A stretch of 64,000 nucleotides of DNA from Phytopseudomonas seleniipraecipitans (GTDB lineage Bacteria > Pseudomonadota > Gammaproteobacteria > Pseudomonadales > Pseudomonadaceae). A program made the translations under genes and the position numbers. The DNA lies in the NCBI RefSeq assembly GCF_900102335.1, contig NZ_FNBM01000004.1, positions 62,001 through 126,000 on the forward strand. The letters are read 5' to 3'. The notes beneath the pieces are model-generated. The model worked only from the letters and a program-made list of their open reading frames with translations. It did no database searches and was not told the DNA's origin. Below are positions 1 to 9,430 of this stretch, one piece after another (positions within the stretch are counted from its first letter, which is position 1; the number at the start of each line of letters is the position of its first letter).

Positions 1-1020
<1,020 letters not shown>

Positions 1021-1404
1021 GGGTTGCCTCGACAATACGCTGGAGTGATGGGCGAAAGGTCTGCGAACGCCACCAATGGGTTCGCCCTGTAGCCGACCAC
1101 CACGAAACTGATCTGGACGGCGCACGCGCCAGCCAAAAACCGGGGGCGTATTCTAACCGAGAAGGCCCTCGGCGTCTGTGAACCCTTCAGTGCCGGCCGT
1201 CGATGTGACATAAACAGACATGCGCCATCCTGCCACGGCCCTTTCGCGCCGAGCGGGCAAAAGGCTAAGCTAACGCCCGTTGTCATTAGCGCGCCCGCAA
1301 CTGCCGAGCCAGCCTGCCGCGCTGACCGGTAACCGCCCCAAGGGCATCGAGCGACCGGCATCAGCCAGATCGCGCCCGTCCACGAGATGATCCCCGGAAG
1401 TGCC
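1021..1404. other. Divergent intergenic region uup/slt
   Basis: About 380 bases between two divergent genes, expected to hold both promoters. I see no clear -35/-10 pair, operator or RNA gene here. Confidence 0.4.
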
Positions 1405-3330
1405 ATGCGCTGTCGTTTGCCCAGTCTGCTGTCCTGCCTGATCCTTTGCGCCACCACCGCAACCCTGAGCCAGGCAGCGAGCCTGAGCCAGCAACGCCAG
1501 TATTACGATGAGGCCAAGGCCGCACTAGCCAAGGGTGACAAAGGCCCTTATGAGCGCTATGCCCGTGAATTGCGCGATTATCCGCTGACGCCCTACCTGG
1601 CCTATGACGAACTGACCGCGCGCCTGAAATGGGCCAGCAATGCCGAAATTGAGGCATTCCTTGCCGCCCATGGTGATTTGCCGCAGGCCAGCTGGATGAA
1701 ACTGCGCTGGCTGCGCTGGCTGGCCGAACGCGGCGAGTGGCAGACCTTCGCCAAGTATTACGACCCGGGGCTCAACTTCACCGAACTGGACTGCCTCAAC
1801 GGTCAGCGTCAGCTCAGCCAGGGGCAAACCGCCGAGGGCTATGCCAGTGCCGAGAAACTCTGGCTGGTGGGCAAGTCGCAGCCCGAAGCCTGCGACCGAC
1901 TGTTCGACCGCTGGGCAGCCGAAGGGCAACTGACCGAACTGCGCCGCTGGCAGCGCGCCAAGCTGGCGGCCGAGGCGCGCAACTACAGCCTGGCCACGTT
2001 CCTGAGCAAGGACCTGCCAACCCTCAGCAACCACGGCAAGTTGCTTGTAGAGGTGGGCCAGAAACCGCAAATCCTCACCCAGACTGCGCGTTTCACCCCG
2101 GCGGACGACGCCATGGGCGACGTGGTCAGTCTCGGCTTGCGCCGTCTCGCGCGTCAGGATCCGGAGCAGGCGCTGAGCCTGCTCGAAAGTTACTCCCAGC
2201 GCATGCAGTTCTCCGAGCAGGAGAAAGTGGCCATCGCCAACGAGATCGGCCTGACTCTGGCGCGTCGTTTCGACCCGCGTGCGCTCGACGTGATGGGCAA
2301 GTACGATCCCAATCTGCGTGATGACACCGTCAGCGAATGGCGCGCGCGGCTGCTGCTACGCCTTGGCCGCTGGGACGAGGCCTACACGCTGATCAGCCGC
2401 ATGCCGGAATCGCTGGCCAGCACTAACCGCTGGCGCTACTGGAAGGCGCGCAGCCTGCAACTGGCGCAGCCCAACGGCAAGGCAGCCCAGCCATTGTTCG
2501 AGAGTCTGGCCAAGGAGCGGGATTTCTACGGATTCATGGCGGCCGATCAGGTCAAAGAACCCTATTACCTGAAAAACGCGCCGCTACCGCTCAACGCCAG
2601 TGTGATCAAGAAGGTTCGCAACGCGCCAGGCATCCGCCGCGCCATGGAATTCCATGACCGCGGCCAGATTGTCGATGGCCGCCGCGAGTGGTACCACGCC
2701 AGCCGCCATTTCGACCGTGACGAGCTGGTGGCCCAAGCCCGCCTGGCTTACGACATGGAGTGGTACTTCCCGGCCATTCGCACCATCAGCCAGGCCAAGT
2801 ACTGGGATGACCTCGATGTGCGCTTCCCGATGGCCCACCGCGAGCCGCTGACCGCCGAAGCCAAGAAGCGCGGCCTGCACTCCAGCTGGGTGTTCGCTAT
2901 CACCCGGCAGGAAAGCGGCTTCATGGCCGATGCCAAATCTCACGCCGGCGCCATGGGCCTGATGCAGGTCATGCCCGCTACCGCCAAGGAAACCGCGCGC
3001 AAATTCGGCATCCCACTGAGCAACCCCAACAACACCCTGCTGCCCAACGTGAACATTCAGTTGGGCACCGCCTACCTGAGCCAGATCTATGGCCAGTTCA
3101 ACGGCAACCGCGTCCTGGCCTCGGCGGCCTACAATGCTGGCCCCGGTCGCGTGCGCCAATGGCTGCGTGGGGCCAACCACCTGTCTTATGACGTGTGGGT
3201 GGAAAACATCCCCTTCAATGAAACCCGCCAATATGTGCAGAACGTGTTGTCTTACGCGGTGATCTACGGCGACAAGCTCAACGCCCCACAACCGCTGGTA
3301 GGCTGGCACGAGCGTTATTTCGATCAGTGA
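1405..3330 (+). CDS. slt: Soluble lytic murein transglycosylase
   Basis: Periplasmic enzyme that cleaves the MurNAc-GlcNAc bond of peptidoglycan to give 1,6-anhydroMurNAc ends. 641 residues, the usual Slt70 length: a signal peptide (MRCRLPSLLSCLILC then a hydrophobic run to SQA), a long alpha-superhelical U domain of TPR-like repeats, then a C-terminal goose-lysozyme-like SLT domain with RQESGF (catalytic Glu about residue 503), GAMGLMQVMPATA and AYNAGPGRV. ATG at 1405 is preferred over the in-frame ATG at 1387 because CGGAAG lies just before it and it begins directly with the signal peptide. Confidence 0.93.
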   Translation: MRCRLPSLLSCLILCATTATLSQAASLSQQRQYYDEAKAALAKGDKGPYERYARELRDYPLTPYLAYDELTARLKWASNAEIEAFLAAHGDLPQASWMKLRWLRWLAERGEWQTFAKYYDPGLNFTELDCLNGQRQLSQGQTAEGYASAEKLWLVGKSQPEACDRLFDRWAAEGQLTELRRWQRAKLAAEARNYSLATFLSKDLPTLSNHGKLLVEVGQKPQILTQTARFTPADDAMGDVVSLGLRRLARQDPEQALSLLESYSQRMQFSEQEKVAIANEIGLTLARRFDPRALDVMGKYDPNLRDDTVSEWRARLLLRLGRWDEAYTLISRMPESLASTNRWRYWKARSLQLAQPNGKAAQPLFESLAKERDFYGFMAADQVKEPYYLKNAPLPLNASVIKKVRNAPGIRRAMEFHDRGQIVDGRREWYHASRHFDRDELVAQARLAYDMEWYFPAIRTISQAKYWDDLDVRFPMAHREPLTAEAKKRGLHSSWVFAITRQESGFMADAKSHAGAMGLMQVMPATAKETARKFGIPLSNPNNTLLPNVNIQLGTAYLSQIYGQFNGNRVLASAAYNAGPGRVRQWLRGANHLSYDVWVENIPFNETRQYVQNVLSYAVIYGDKLNAPQPLVGWHERYFDQ

Positions 3331-3360
3331 GGCGGCTGCAATCATCCCCGATTGCGCCTG

Positions 3361-3408
3361 GCGACACCTGAATCCTCCCAGGTGTCGCTGCGCTCGACCC
3401 GGCCTACA
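3361..3408. repeat. Hairpin plus shared intergenic repeat unit
   Basis: A perfect 10-bp stem (3361-3370 with 3379-3388, loop AATCCTCC) just after slt. It is followed by a segment resembling the right arm of the repeat at 18937-18968 (TCGCTGCGCTCGACCCGGCCTAC here, TCGCTTCGCTCAACACCGGGCTAC there). No T-run follows, so it may be a repeat or an imperfect terminator between the convergent slt and MOSC genes. Confidence 0.5.
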
Positions 3409-3428
3409 TAAGGGATGGGCGCATCAAC

Positions 3429-4229
3429 CTACGCCAACACCTCGACCGGCATCCCGACCTGCAGCTCGCCACTGGTGTGATTGATCAGGTTCTGCCCGAA
3501 AAGGATTTCGCCCTCGCGCTGGCGGTAGCTGCGCAAGGTGGTCAGCGGCTCGCGGTCCGCACTGCGCTCGCCGGTCTGTGGGTCGATGGTGGTGATGATG
3601 CAGCGCGAGCAGGGCTTGGCGACGGTGAACTCGACGTCGCCGATGCGGATGCGCTTCCAGCTGTCTTCGGCATACGGCTCACTGCCCTGAACCACCAGAT
3701 TGGGGCGAAAGCGCAGCATCTCCAGCGGTCGGCCAACTCGCGTCGCCAGATCATCCAGCGAGGCCTGGCCGATCAGCAGGAGCGGAAAGCCGTCGGCGAA
3801 GCCGACCTTTTCGCCCCCCGATACATTACCCTCGATGTAGCGAGCCCGCTGCTCGGGCACGTGCACCAGGCGGCACGGCTTGCCGATGAACTCACTGGCC
3901 CAGGCCGCGGCCTCGTCACCCGCGTCCGGCACGCGCATGGCATCGCGCCAGATGATTACCCCACGCAGCGCCTCATCCGGATCAGGAAGCGCCACCTCAA
4001 GAGCAGGCCGATCAGGCGCTTCGAGCGTCAGGCCGCCTGCCTGATTCCAGCGCGCCCTCAGGCGGCTCATTTGCGGAAAGGTGCGCTGGGTCAGAAAGCG
4101 GCCATTTTCTTCGCTTGCCAGCATCCAGCGGCGATCGCCCACTACGCCCAGACCGTCGAGCTGCAGAACAGGAAGCGACTCGCCCATGGCGGACTTGAGA
4201 GGGAAGCGGTAGAGGGAAGAGAGATGCAT
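3429..4229 (-). CDS. MOSC domain-containing protein (YcbX-like)
   Basis: 266-residue protein with an N-terminal MOSC_N beta-barrel (YRFPLKSAMGESL, LDGLGVVGDRRWM) and a C-terminal MOSC domain with the cysteine-bearing stretch KPCSRCIITTIDP. MOSC proteins bind the molybdenum cofactor or move sulfur; YcbX acts in detoxifying N-hydroxylated bases. The YcbX ferredoxin extension is absent, so the exact role is open. ATG at 4229 (MHLSSLYRFP) is chosen over one 60 bases upstream because it matches the family N-terminus. Moco biosynthesis genes lie 2-4 kb away. Confidence 0.85.
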   Translation of the reverse strand: MHLSSLYRFPLKSAMGESLPVLQLDGLGVVGDRRWMLASEENGRFLTQRTFPQMSRLRARWNQAGGLTLEAPDRPALEVALPDPDEALRGVIIWRDAMRVPDAGDEAAAWASEFIGKPCRLVHVPEQRARYIEGNVSGGEKVGFADGFPLLLIGQASLDDLATRVGRPLEMLRFRPNLVVQGSEPYAEDSWKRIRIGDVEFTVAKPCSRCIITTIDPQTGERSADREPLTTLRSYRQREGEILFGQNLINHTSGELQVGMPVEVLA

Positions 4230-4301
4230 GGCTCGGCGTCCTGACATGAGCGAAACGGCGGTTATACGCAAACCGCCGGCCTCGCTCAAGCCAAGCCCGG
4301 T

Positions 4302-5231
4302 TTATTGCTCGTCGAGCGTCAGGCGTTCGCGAATCACGTCGACCAGCTTGTCGGGCTGGAATTTGGAGAGGAAGTTGTCGCAGCCGACTTTTTTCACCAT
4401 CGCATCGTTGAAGCTGCCAGACAGCGAGGTGTGCAGGACCACATAGAGGTCACGCAGACGTGCATCCAGACGAATTTCCGTGGTCAGGCGATAGCCGTCC
4501 ATTTCCGGCATTTCGGCGTCAGTGAAGATCATCAGCAGCTTGTCGGTCATCACCTGGCCGGTATCGGCCCAGGCCTTGAGCATGTTCAACGCTTTCAGGC
4601 CGTCGGTGGCTACATGCATCTTGATGCCGAGCTGGGACAACGTGTCGCGCAACTGCGACAGGGCGACGCTGGAATCATCGACCAGCAGCACCTCACGACC
4701 GCGCGCCTTTTCCAGCAGCGGATCGGCCAGGCGATCACTGGAGATGCGCGTGTCGTAAGGCACAATTTCGGCCAGCACTTTTTCCACGTCGATGATTTCC
4801 ACCAACTGATCATCGACCTTGGTGATCGCCGTCAGGTAATGATGGCGCCCTGCTCCGCCAGGCGGTGGCAGGATAGATTCCCAGGTGAGGTTGAGAATGC
4901 GGTCGACGCCGCCGACCAGGAATGCCTGAATCGAGCGATTGTATTCGGTGACGATAATGGTGCTGCGCTCATCCGGCACGATTGGTCGCATGCCGATGGC
5001 TTGGGACAGATCGATTACCGGCAGCGTCTGGCCGCGCAGATGAATCACCCCACAGACGAACCGATGCCGCTGCGGCATCAGCGTCAGCTTGGGCATCTGC
5101 AGGACTTCCTGCACTTTGAACACGTTGATCGCGAACAACTGCCGGCCTGCCAGCCGGAACATCAGGATTTCCAGGCGGTTCTCGCCCACCAGCTGCGTTC
5201 TTTGGTCAACGCTGTCGAGAATACCGGCCAT
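4302..5231 (-). CDS. cheV: Chemotaxis protein CheV
   Basis: 309 residues: an N-terminal CheW-like domain (about 20-165; MFRLAGRQLFAINVFKVQEVL, with VCGVIHLRGQTLPVIDLS) fused to a C-terminal response-regulator receiver domain (about 180-305; EVLLVDDSSVAL, phospho-Asp in MIFTDAEMPEMDGY, the KKVGCDNFLSKFQP lysine). CheV couples chemoreceptors to CheA in the cytoplasm, and phosphorylation of its receiver domain aids adaptation. AGGAG precedes ATG 5231. It stands alone, away from a che cluster, as pseudomonad cheV paralogues often do. Confidence 0.93.
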   Translation of the reverse strand: MAGILDSVDQRTQLVGENRLEILMFRLAGRQLFAINVFKVQEVLQMPKLTLMPQRHRFVCGVIHLRGQTLPVIDLSQAIGMRPIVPDERSTIIVTEYNRSIQAFLVGGVDRILNLTWESILPPPGGAGRHHYLTAITKVDDQLVEIIDVEKVLAEIVPYDTRISSDRLADPLLEKARGREVLLVDDSSVALSQLRDTLSQLGIKMHVATDGLKALNMLKAWADTGQVMTDKLLMIFTDAEMPEMDGYRLTTEIRLDARLRDLYVVLHTSLSGSFNDAMVKKVGCDNFLSKFQPDKLVDVIRERLTLDEQ

Positions 5232-5319
5232 TATTCGCTCCTGTGAGGCGTGATGTTCATGTGAAGCTATCGGCCGGCAATGAAGTTACTGAAGGCGGCG
5301 TAGCGCACTGTCATCCTGC

Positions 5320-5350
5320 CTCAGCTGCTGGCGATAAGCCATCAGCTGAG
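5320..5350. terminator. Imperfect hairpin after yegS
   Basis: CTCAGCTGCTGGC, loop GATAA, GCCATCAGCTGAG: a 13-bp stem with one mismatch, just past the yegS stop. There is no T-run on either strand, so factor-independent termination is doubtful. Confidence 0.35.
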
Positions 5351-5353
5351 TGT

Positions 5354-6250
5354 TCAGTCGCGCAGCAATGGAGAGTTCTGCGGCAGATGCAGCCGAAGCG
5401 CTTGCGGGCGTGCGGAAAAGCGCATGGTATGGCCTTCGCGAGGCTCACCATCGAGGTTGAGATCGAGCCCTTCAGGGGCATCGATTTCCAACCACGGCAG
5501 ACGAGCGGTAACCGACACGCCTTCGATACCGTTCAGGCTTCCGGAAAACAGCGTTCCCAAGGTACCCACGACGTCGTTGGCAGCCGGCACGATGCAGATA
5601 TCCAGCAGACCATCATTGACGCGGGCATGCGGGCACAGCACATGCCCGCCGCCCGCCTGGCGCCCGTTGCCGATGCCCAAGGCGAGAAATTCCCCTTCCC
5701 AATGGAAGTCCGGGCCTTTGAAACGGCCGAACGCAGAGCGCACTTCGGCAAAGCGGGTCAAGCCAGTAAGCATATAGGCAGCCCCACCGAGCACCCGCTT
5801 GAGTTCCTCAGAGGTATTGGCGGTTACATTGGAGCCGAAGCCACCGGTGGCCATATTGAGAAATAGCTGACCATCGACCTCGCCCAGATCGATCGGCTGC
5901 GCGGGCACATCGAGCAGTGCGAGCGCCTCGGAAGGCGGCAACGGAATGCCGGCTGCATTGGCGAAATCATTGGCAGTGCCCAGCGGCAGCAAGGCCAGGC
6001 TGGCGTCCGTCTCTGCCTTGGCCATCGCTTCGGCAACATCGCGCAACGTGCCGTCGCCACCGCCGGCTATCACAGTCGGATAACCTGCCTGCAAGGCGTC
6101 GGCCACCAGACGCTGGGCGTCGCCTGCCTCCCACGTCAGGCGCACGGCCAGGTCCCAGCCGAGCTCGCGCTGGGTCTTGACCGCAGCACGCACGTCCTCG
6201 TTGAGGGACTGCTTACCATGAAGGATCAACAGCGCTTTACGCTCTTGCAT
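5354..6250 (-). CDS. yegS: Lipid kinase YegS
   Basis: 298-residue cytosolic kinase of the diacylglycerol kinase catalytic family; E. coli YegS phosphorylates phosphatidylglycerol in vitro. Seen are the N-terminal ALLILHGKQSLNEDVRAAV, the nucleotide-binding GGGDGTLRDVAEA (about residue 62-74), PLGTANDFANAAGIP, and the C-terminal beta-sandwich with NDGLLDICIVP. ATG 6250. Single gene downstream of moeA on the same strand with a 106-base gap, so probably a separate unit. Confidence 0.92.
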   Translation of the reverse strand: MQERKALLILHGKQSLNEDVRAAVKTQRELGWDLAVRLTWEAGDAQRLVADALQAGYPTVIAGGGDGTLRDVAEAMAKAETDASLALLPLGTANDFANAAGIPLPPSEALALLDVPAQPIDLGEVDGQLFLNMATGGFGSNVTANTSEELKRVLGGAAYMLTGLTRFAEVRSAFGRFKGPDFHWEGEFLALGIGNGRQAGGGHVLCPHARVNDGLLDICIVPAANDVVGTLGTLFSGSLNGIEGVSVTARLPWLEIDAPEGLDLNLDGEPREGHTMRFSARPQALRLHLPQNSPLLRD

Positions 6251-6356
6251 AACGGCTCCGGAAGCGGGATTGAAAACGATGCTGTTTATGCAGACAGCGG
6301 ACAGGCGAAATAATCACGGCTACTCGCGCTGTCTCATCGCACAACGATCGTACACC

Positions 6357-7568
6357 TCAGCCGAGCAGCTCACTCATGGGAATGAAGCGCAAGCTGTCGC
6401 CTTCTTCAAGCGTCGTACCTTCCAGCACCTCGGCCAAACCCTCGGCCCATGCCGCGCTGCGCAGCACTCCGGAGCTTTGATTGGAATACGGCACCACTCG
6501 ACCGTTTTCCAGGCGTGCGCGCAGGTACTCACGGCGCTTACCTGGCTTGCTCCAACTGAATGCGGCAGGCACCGCGAAACCCAGCGGCTCGACTTTTTGC
6601 ACGCCCAGCCGGCGCAGCAGATAAGGCCGCGCCAACAGGCCAAAGGTCACCAACGTGGAGGCGGGATTTCCCGGCAGACCGATCACCGGGCGACCACGAA
6701 AGTCGCCTACGGTAAGCGGCTTGCCCGGTTTGATCGCCAGCTTCCACAAGGCCAGTTCACCGGCCTCGCGCAGGGCAATGCCGAGGAAGTCCGCCTCGCC
6801 GACGGACACACCGCCCGTGGAAAGGATCAGGTCGACATCCTGCAACGCGGCCAGCGCCTCACGGGTACGCTCGAGATCGTCGACCAGAATACCGCCATCG
6901 ACGACTTCGCAACCCAGGCGCTGCAGCCAGGCGACCAGCAGATACCGATTGCTGTTGTAGATCTGCCCAGCGCCCAGTGCCTGGCCCGGTTCGACCAGTT
7001 CGTCACCGGTAGACAGTACTGCGACACGAGGCCGACGGCGCACCGGCACCTGCGCCAGACCAATCGAAGCGGCCAGGCCCAGCTCGACCGGCCCAAGACG
7101 CGTACCAGCGCTCAGCAGCGTTTCACCCTTGCGGTTTTCCTGCCCCTGCGGACGAATGTTCTGAGCGACTTTCATCGGCTGCTTGAAATGCACACGGCCG
7201 TCATCGCCTAGGGTGACGTTCTCCTGCATTTCCACCGTATCGGCACCTTGCGGCACTGGCGCGCCGGTAAAAATGCGCGCGCAGGTGCCAGGCTGCAGCG
7301 CAGCCGGGGCGGTGCCAGCGAGAATGCGCTGACTTACCGCCAGCGCCTCCCCCTGCCAGTCGCCAAGGCGCAGGGCGTAGCCGTCCATCGCGCTGTTCGG
7401 CCAGGGCGGCAGATCGAGCCCGGCAATCATCGGCTCGGCCAGCACGCGGCCGTCAGCCTGGGCCAGATCGACTCGCTCGAGACCTTCGATTGGCGTGGCC
7501 TCAGCCAGCGCCAGCAACCGCGCCAGCGCCTGCTCTACCGGCATCAGGGGCGAATGCGGCTCGCTCAT
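6357..7568 (-). CDS. moeA: Molybdopterin molybdotransferase MoeA
   Basis: Inserts molybdate into adenylylated molybdopterin to give Mo-molybdopterin, in the cytosol. 403 residues with the standard MoeA order: N-terminal domain (MDGYALR, RIFTGAPVPQGADTVEMQE), the molybdopterin-binding domain with VAVLSTGDELVEPG, ILSTGGVSVGEADF and KPGKPLTVG, then IGLPGNPASTLVTF and a C-terminal barrel. Its ATG at 7568 overlaps the moaB stop (ATGA, 7565-7568), which fixes the start and shows translational coupling. The cofactor made here is needed by NapA in this window. Confidence 0.95.
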   Translation of the reverse strand: MSEPHSPLMPVEQALARLLALAEATPIEGLERVDLAQADGRVLAEPMIAGLDLPPWPNSAMDGYALRLGDWQGEALAVSQRILAGTAPAALQPGTCARIFTGAPVPQGADTVEMQENVTLGDDGRVHFKQPMKVAQNIRPQGQENRKGETLLSAGTRLGPVELGLAASIGLAQVPVRRRPRVAVLSTGDELVEPGQALGAGQIYNSNRYLLVAWLQRLGCEVVDGGILVDDLERTREALAALQDVDLILSTGGVSVGEADFLGIALREAGELALWKLAIKPGKPLTVGDFRGRPVIGLPGNPASTLVTFGLLARPYLLRRLGVQKVEPLGFAVPAAFSWSKPGKRREYLRARLENGRVVPYSNQSSGVLRSAAWAEGLAEVLEGTTLEEGDSLRFIPMSELLG

Positions 7569-8104
7569 CCGCGGCTCTCGCAAGGCTGCGCAGCCTTGAG
7601 ATGCGGCACGAAGTTACAGGGGCGATGACGGGCGTCGAGCTGTTCCGCGAGGATGCCGTCCCAGCCGGTGCGGCAGGCGTTGGTCGAACCCGGCAGGCAG
7701 CAGACCAGTGTGCCGTTGGCCAGGCCGGCCAACGCGCGGGACTGGATCGTCGAGGTGCCGATGTCGACGGTGGAAATTTGCCGGAACAGCTCGCCGAAGC
7801 CGTCGACCTGCTTGTCCAACAGGCAGGCCACCGCTTCCGGCGTGCTGTCGCGACCGGTGAAGCCTGTGCCGCCAGTGATCAGCACGACCTGCACCACATC
7901 CTCGGCGATCCAGGTGGCGACCTGGGCGCGGATCTTATACAGGTCATCCTTGAGCAACACACGCTCGGCAAGGTTATGGCCGGCCGCTTTCAGGCGGTCG
8001 ACGAACAGCTGTCCAGAGGTGTCGGTTTCCAGCGTGCGGGTATCGCTGACGGTCAGCACGGCGATATTCAGGGGCACGAATGGCGCATCGGCCTTGTGGC
8101 TCAT
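7565..8104 (-). CDS. moaB: Molybdenum cofactor biosynthesis protein B
   Basis: 179 residues of the MoaB/MogA family, which adenylylates molybdopterin before metal insertion. Family motifs: VLTVSDTRTLETDTSG near the N-terminus, VLITGGTGFTGRDSTPEAV and CLPGSTNAC. ATG 8104 gives the normal N-terminus (MSHKADAPFVPLNIAVLTVS); longer upstream frames run into mobA. It is the first gene of the moaB-moeA operon and divergent from mobA, with 69 bases between them for both promoters. Confidence 0.95.
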   Translation of the reverse strand: MSHKADAPFVPLNIAVLTVSDTRTLETDTSGQLFVDRLKAAGHNLAERVLLKDDLYKIRAQVATWIAEDVVQVVLITGGTGFTGRDSTPEAVACLLDKQVDGFGELFRQISTVDIGTSTIQSRALAGLANGTLVCCLPGSTNACRTGWDGILAEQLDARHRPCNFVPHLKAAQPCESRG

Positions 8105-8173
8105 GGCGGGCTTCCAGTTGTCGTGAACAATGGCCGGTGTTATACCACAGCGCCACCTCCGGAGCCCCTTGCC

Positions 8174-8746
8174 ATGCCTATTGCAGCCCCACCGCAAAGC
8201 CTTTCCGTGGTCCTCCTCGCTGGCGGTCGAGGGCAACGCATGGGCGGCCGTGACAAGGGTCTGATGACGTGGCGAGGCCGGCCGATGATTGCCTGGCTGC
8301 ACGATCAGGTGCGACCACTGACCGATGATTTGATCATCTCCTGCAACCGTAACCACGAGGCGTACGCGCCCTACGCGGACCGCCTGGTCAGCGATGACAG
8401 CAGCGACTATCCAGGGCCATTGGCCGGCATCCGCGCCGCTCTGCAGATTGCCCATCACCCGCTCCTGCTGGTGCTCCCCTGTGACGCACCGAGGGTTGAC
8501 CGCGCGTTACTCGCCGACCTGCTTGCGCTGGCCGGCGAGAGGCCAGTGATGGCGCAGCGTGACGGCCATTGGGAACCGTTGTTCGCGGTGATCCCCGTCA
8601 GTCTGCTGCCCTCTCTCGAGCAAGCCTGGCGGGACGGCCAGCGCAGCATGCAACGCTGGCTGCAGGCCCATCAGCCCGCAGCGCTGGTCTGCACCCCGGA
8701 CGATTCGCGGCTGAGCAATATCAATTCCGCCGAGTTGCTCGAATAA
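8174..8746 (+). CDS. mobA: Molybdenum cofactor guanylyltransferase MobA
   Basis: Transfers GMP from GTP to Mo-molybdopterin to give the MGD form of the cofactor used by DMSO-reductase-family enzymes such as NapA. 190 residues, normal length: nucleotide-binding VVLLAGGRGQRMGGRDKGLM, then PLAGIRAAL and LVLPCDAPRVDRALL. ATG 8174 is preceded by GGAG. Divergent from moaB-moeA. Confidence 0.95.
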   Translation: MPIAAPPQSLSVVLLAGGRGQRMGGRDKGLMTWRGRPMIAWLHDQVRPLTDDLIISCNRNHEAYAPYADRLVSDDSSDYPGPLAGIRAALQIAHHPLLLVLPCDAPRVDRALLADLLALAGERPVMAQRDGHWEPLFAVIPVSLLPSLEQAWRDGQRSMQRWLQAHQPAALVCTPDDSRLSNINSAELLE

Positions 8747-8792
8747 AGCAGGCTTGCGAGACACGCCAGCGAAGCGGATAAATAGGGTGGAA

Positions 8793-8823
8793 CTTGGGCT
8801 CGACGTGCCCGTCTTAGCCCAAG
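8793..8823. other. Inverted repeat between mobA and the YgdI/YgdR lipoprotein gene
   Basis: CTTGGGCT, 15-base loop, AGCCCAAG. The stem is perfect over 8 bp, but the loop is large and no T-run follows. It could be a weak terminator or a 5'-UTR element of the lipoprotein gene. Confidence 0.3.
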
Positions 8824-8856
8824 TAATCATTTAGCTTCGGTTTAAGGAGACATGCC

Positions 8857-9078
8857 ATGAAACAACGGACTATCGCTGCATTTCTACTCGCGCTCGGCCT
8901 GGTAACCCTGGCAGGTTGCTCCACCCCATCGGTGATCACGCTGAACGACGGCCGTGAAATCCAGACCGTGGATCGCCCGGACTTCGATGACGACACCGGG
9001 TTCTACGAGTTCGAACAGCTGGATGGCAAGCGCACCAAGGTCAACAAGGACCAGGTTCGCACCGTCAAGGAACTGTAA
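8857..9078 (+). CDS. YgdI/YgdR family lipoprotein
   Basis: 73-residue small lipoprotein. The signal peptide ends in the lipobox LAGCS (about residue 23), followed by a short SH3-like DUF903 domain (VITLNDGREIQTVDRPDFD, then YEFEQLDGKRTKVNKDQV) typical of YgdI/YgdR. Expected to be anchored to a membrane in the periplasm; function unknown. AAGGAG lies 8 bases before ATG 8857. Confidence 0.9.
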   Translation: MKQRTIAAFLLALGLVTLAGCSTPSVITLNDGREIQTVDRPDFDDDTGFYEFEQLDGKRTKVNKDQVRTVKEL

Positions 9079-9145
9079 GCTCGTTTGCCGCTAGTGGGTG
9101 CTCGTACGCAGTGCGACACCCGCTCAAAAATTTCGCGCTAACCCC

Positions 9146-9173
9146 TTGTGCTGCAAAACTTTTTCAGTACAAT
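9146..9173 (+). promoter_or_regulatory. Sigma-70-type promoter of tRNA-Pro
   Basis: TTGTGC, 16-base spacer, TACAAT, ending about 10 bases before the mature tRNA. Confidence 0.6.
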
Positions 9174-9183
9174 TTGGCGAATT

Positions 9184-9260
9184 CGGAGTGTAGCGCAGCT
9201 TGGTAGCGCGTCTCGTTCGGGACGAGAAGGTCGCAGGTTCGAATCCTGTCTCTCCGACCA
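9184..9260 (+). tRNA. tRNA-Pro (anticodon CGG)
   Basis: 77 nt with encoded CCA. Anticodon stem TCTCG/CGAGA closes the loop TTCGGGA, so the anticodon is CGG. The T-arm has GGTTCGAATCC. The acceptor stem CGGAGTG pairs with CTCTCCG apart from one U-U mismatch. Close to E. coli proK in overall sequence. Confidence 0.97.
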
Positions 9261-9270
9261 AATCCCCAAA

Positions 9271-9297
9271 AAAACCGGCCCTAGTGGCCGGTTTTTT
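9271..9297 (+). terminator. Rho-independent terminator of tRNA-Pro
   Basis: AAAACCGGCC, loop CTAGT, GGCCGGTTTT, then further Ts. Confidence 0.9.
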
Positions 9298-9359
9298 CGT
9301 TTCTGCCCTTTACGTCGAAATTGCCCTTGGCAGTTGGTGCTCCTCCTTTGTAACAGGCC

Positions 9360-9385
9360 AAAAAAAGCCCGCCAGATGGGCGGGC
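9360..9385 (-). terminator. Rho-independent terminator of dctA
   Basis: Read on the minus strand: GCCCGCC, loop ATCT, GGCGGGC, then seven Ts; it lies 45 bases after the dctA stop. Confidence 0.85.
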
Positions 9386-9430
9386 CAGTGACCTTCCCCT
9401 AGCCGGGAAAGTCGACGACATCGGCGATCA

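Noticed and set aside
9148..9402. Two overlapping short frames across tRNA-Pro
   Set aside because: They run through the tRNA and its terminator; not coding.
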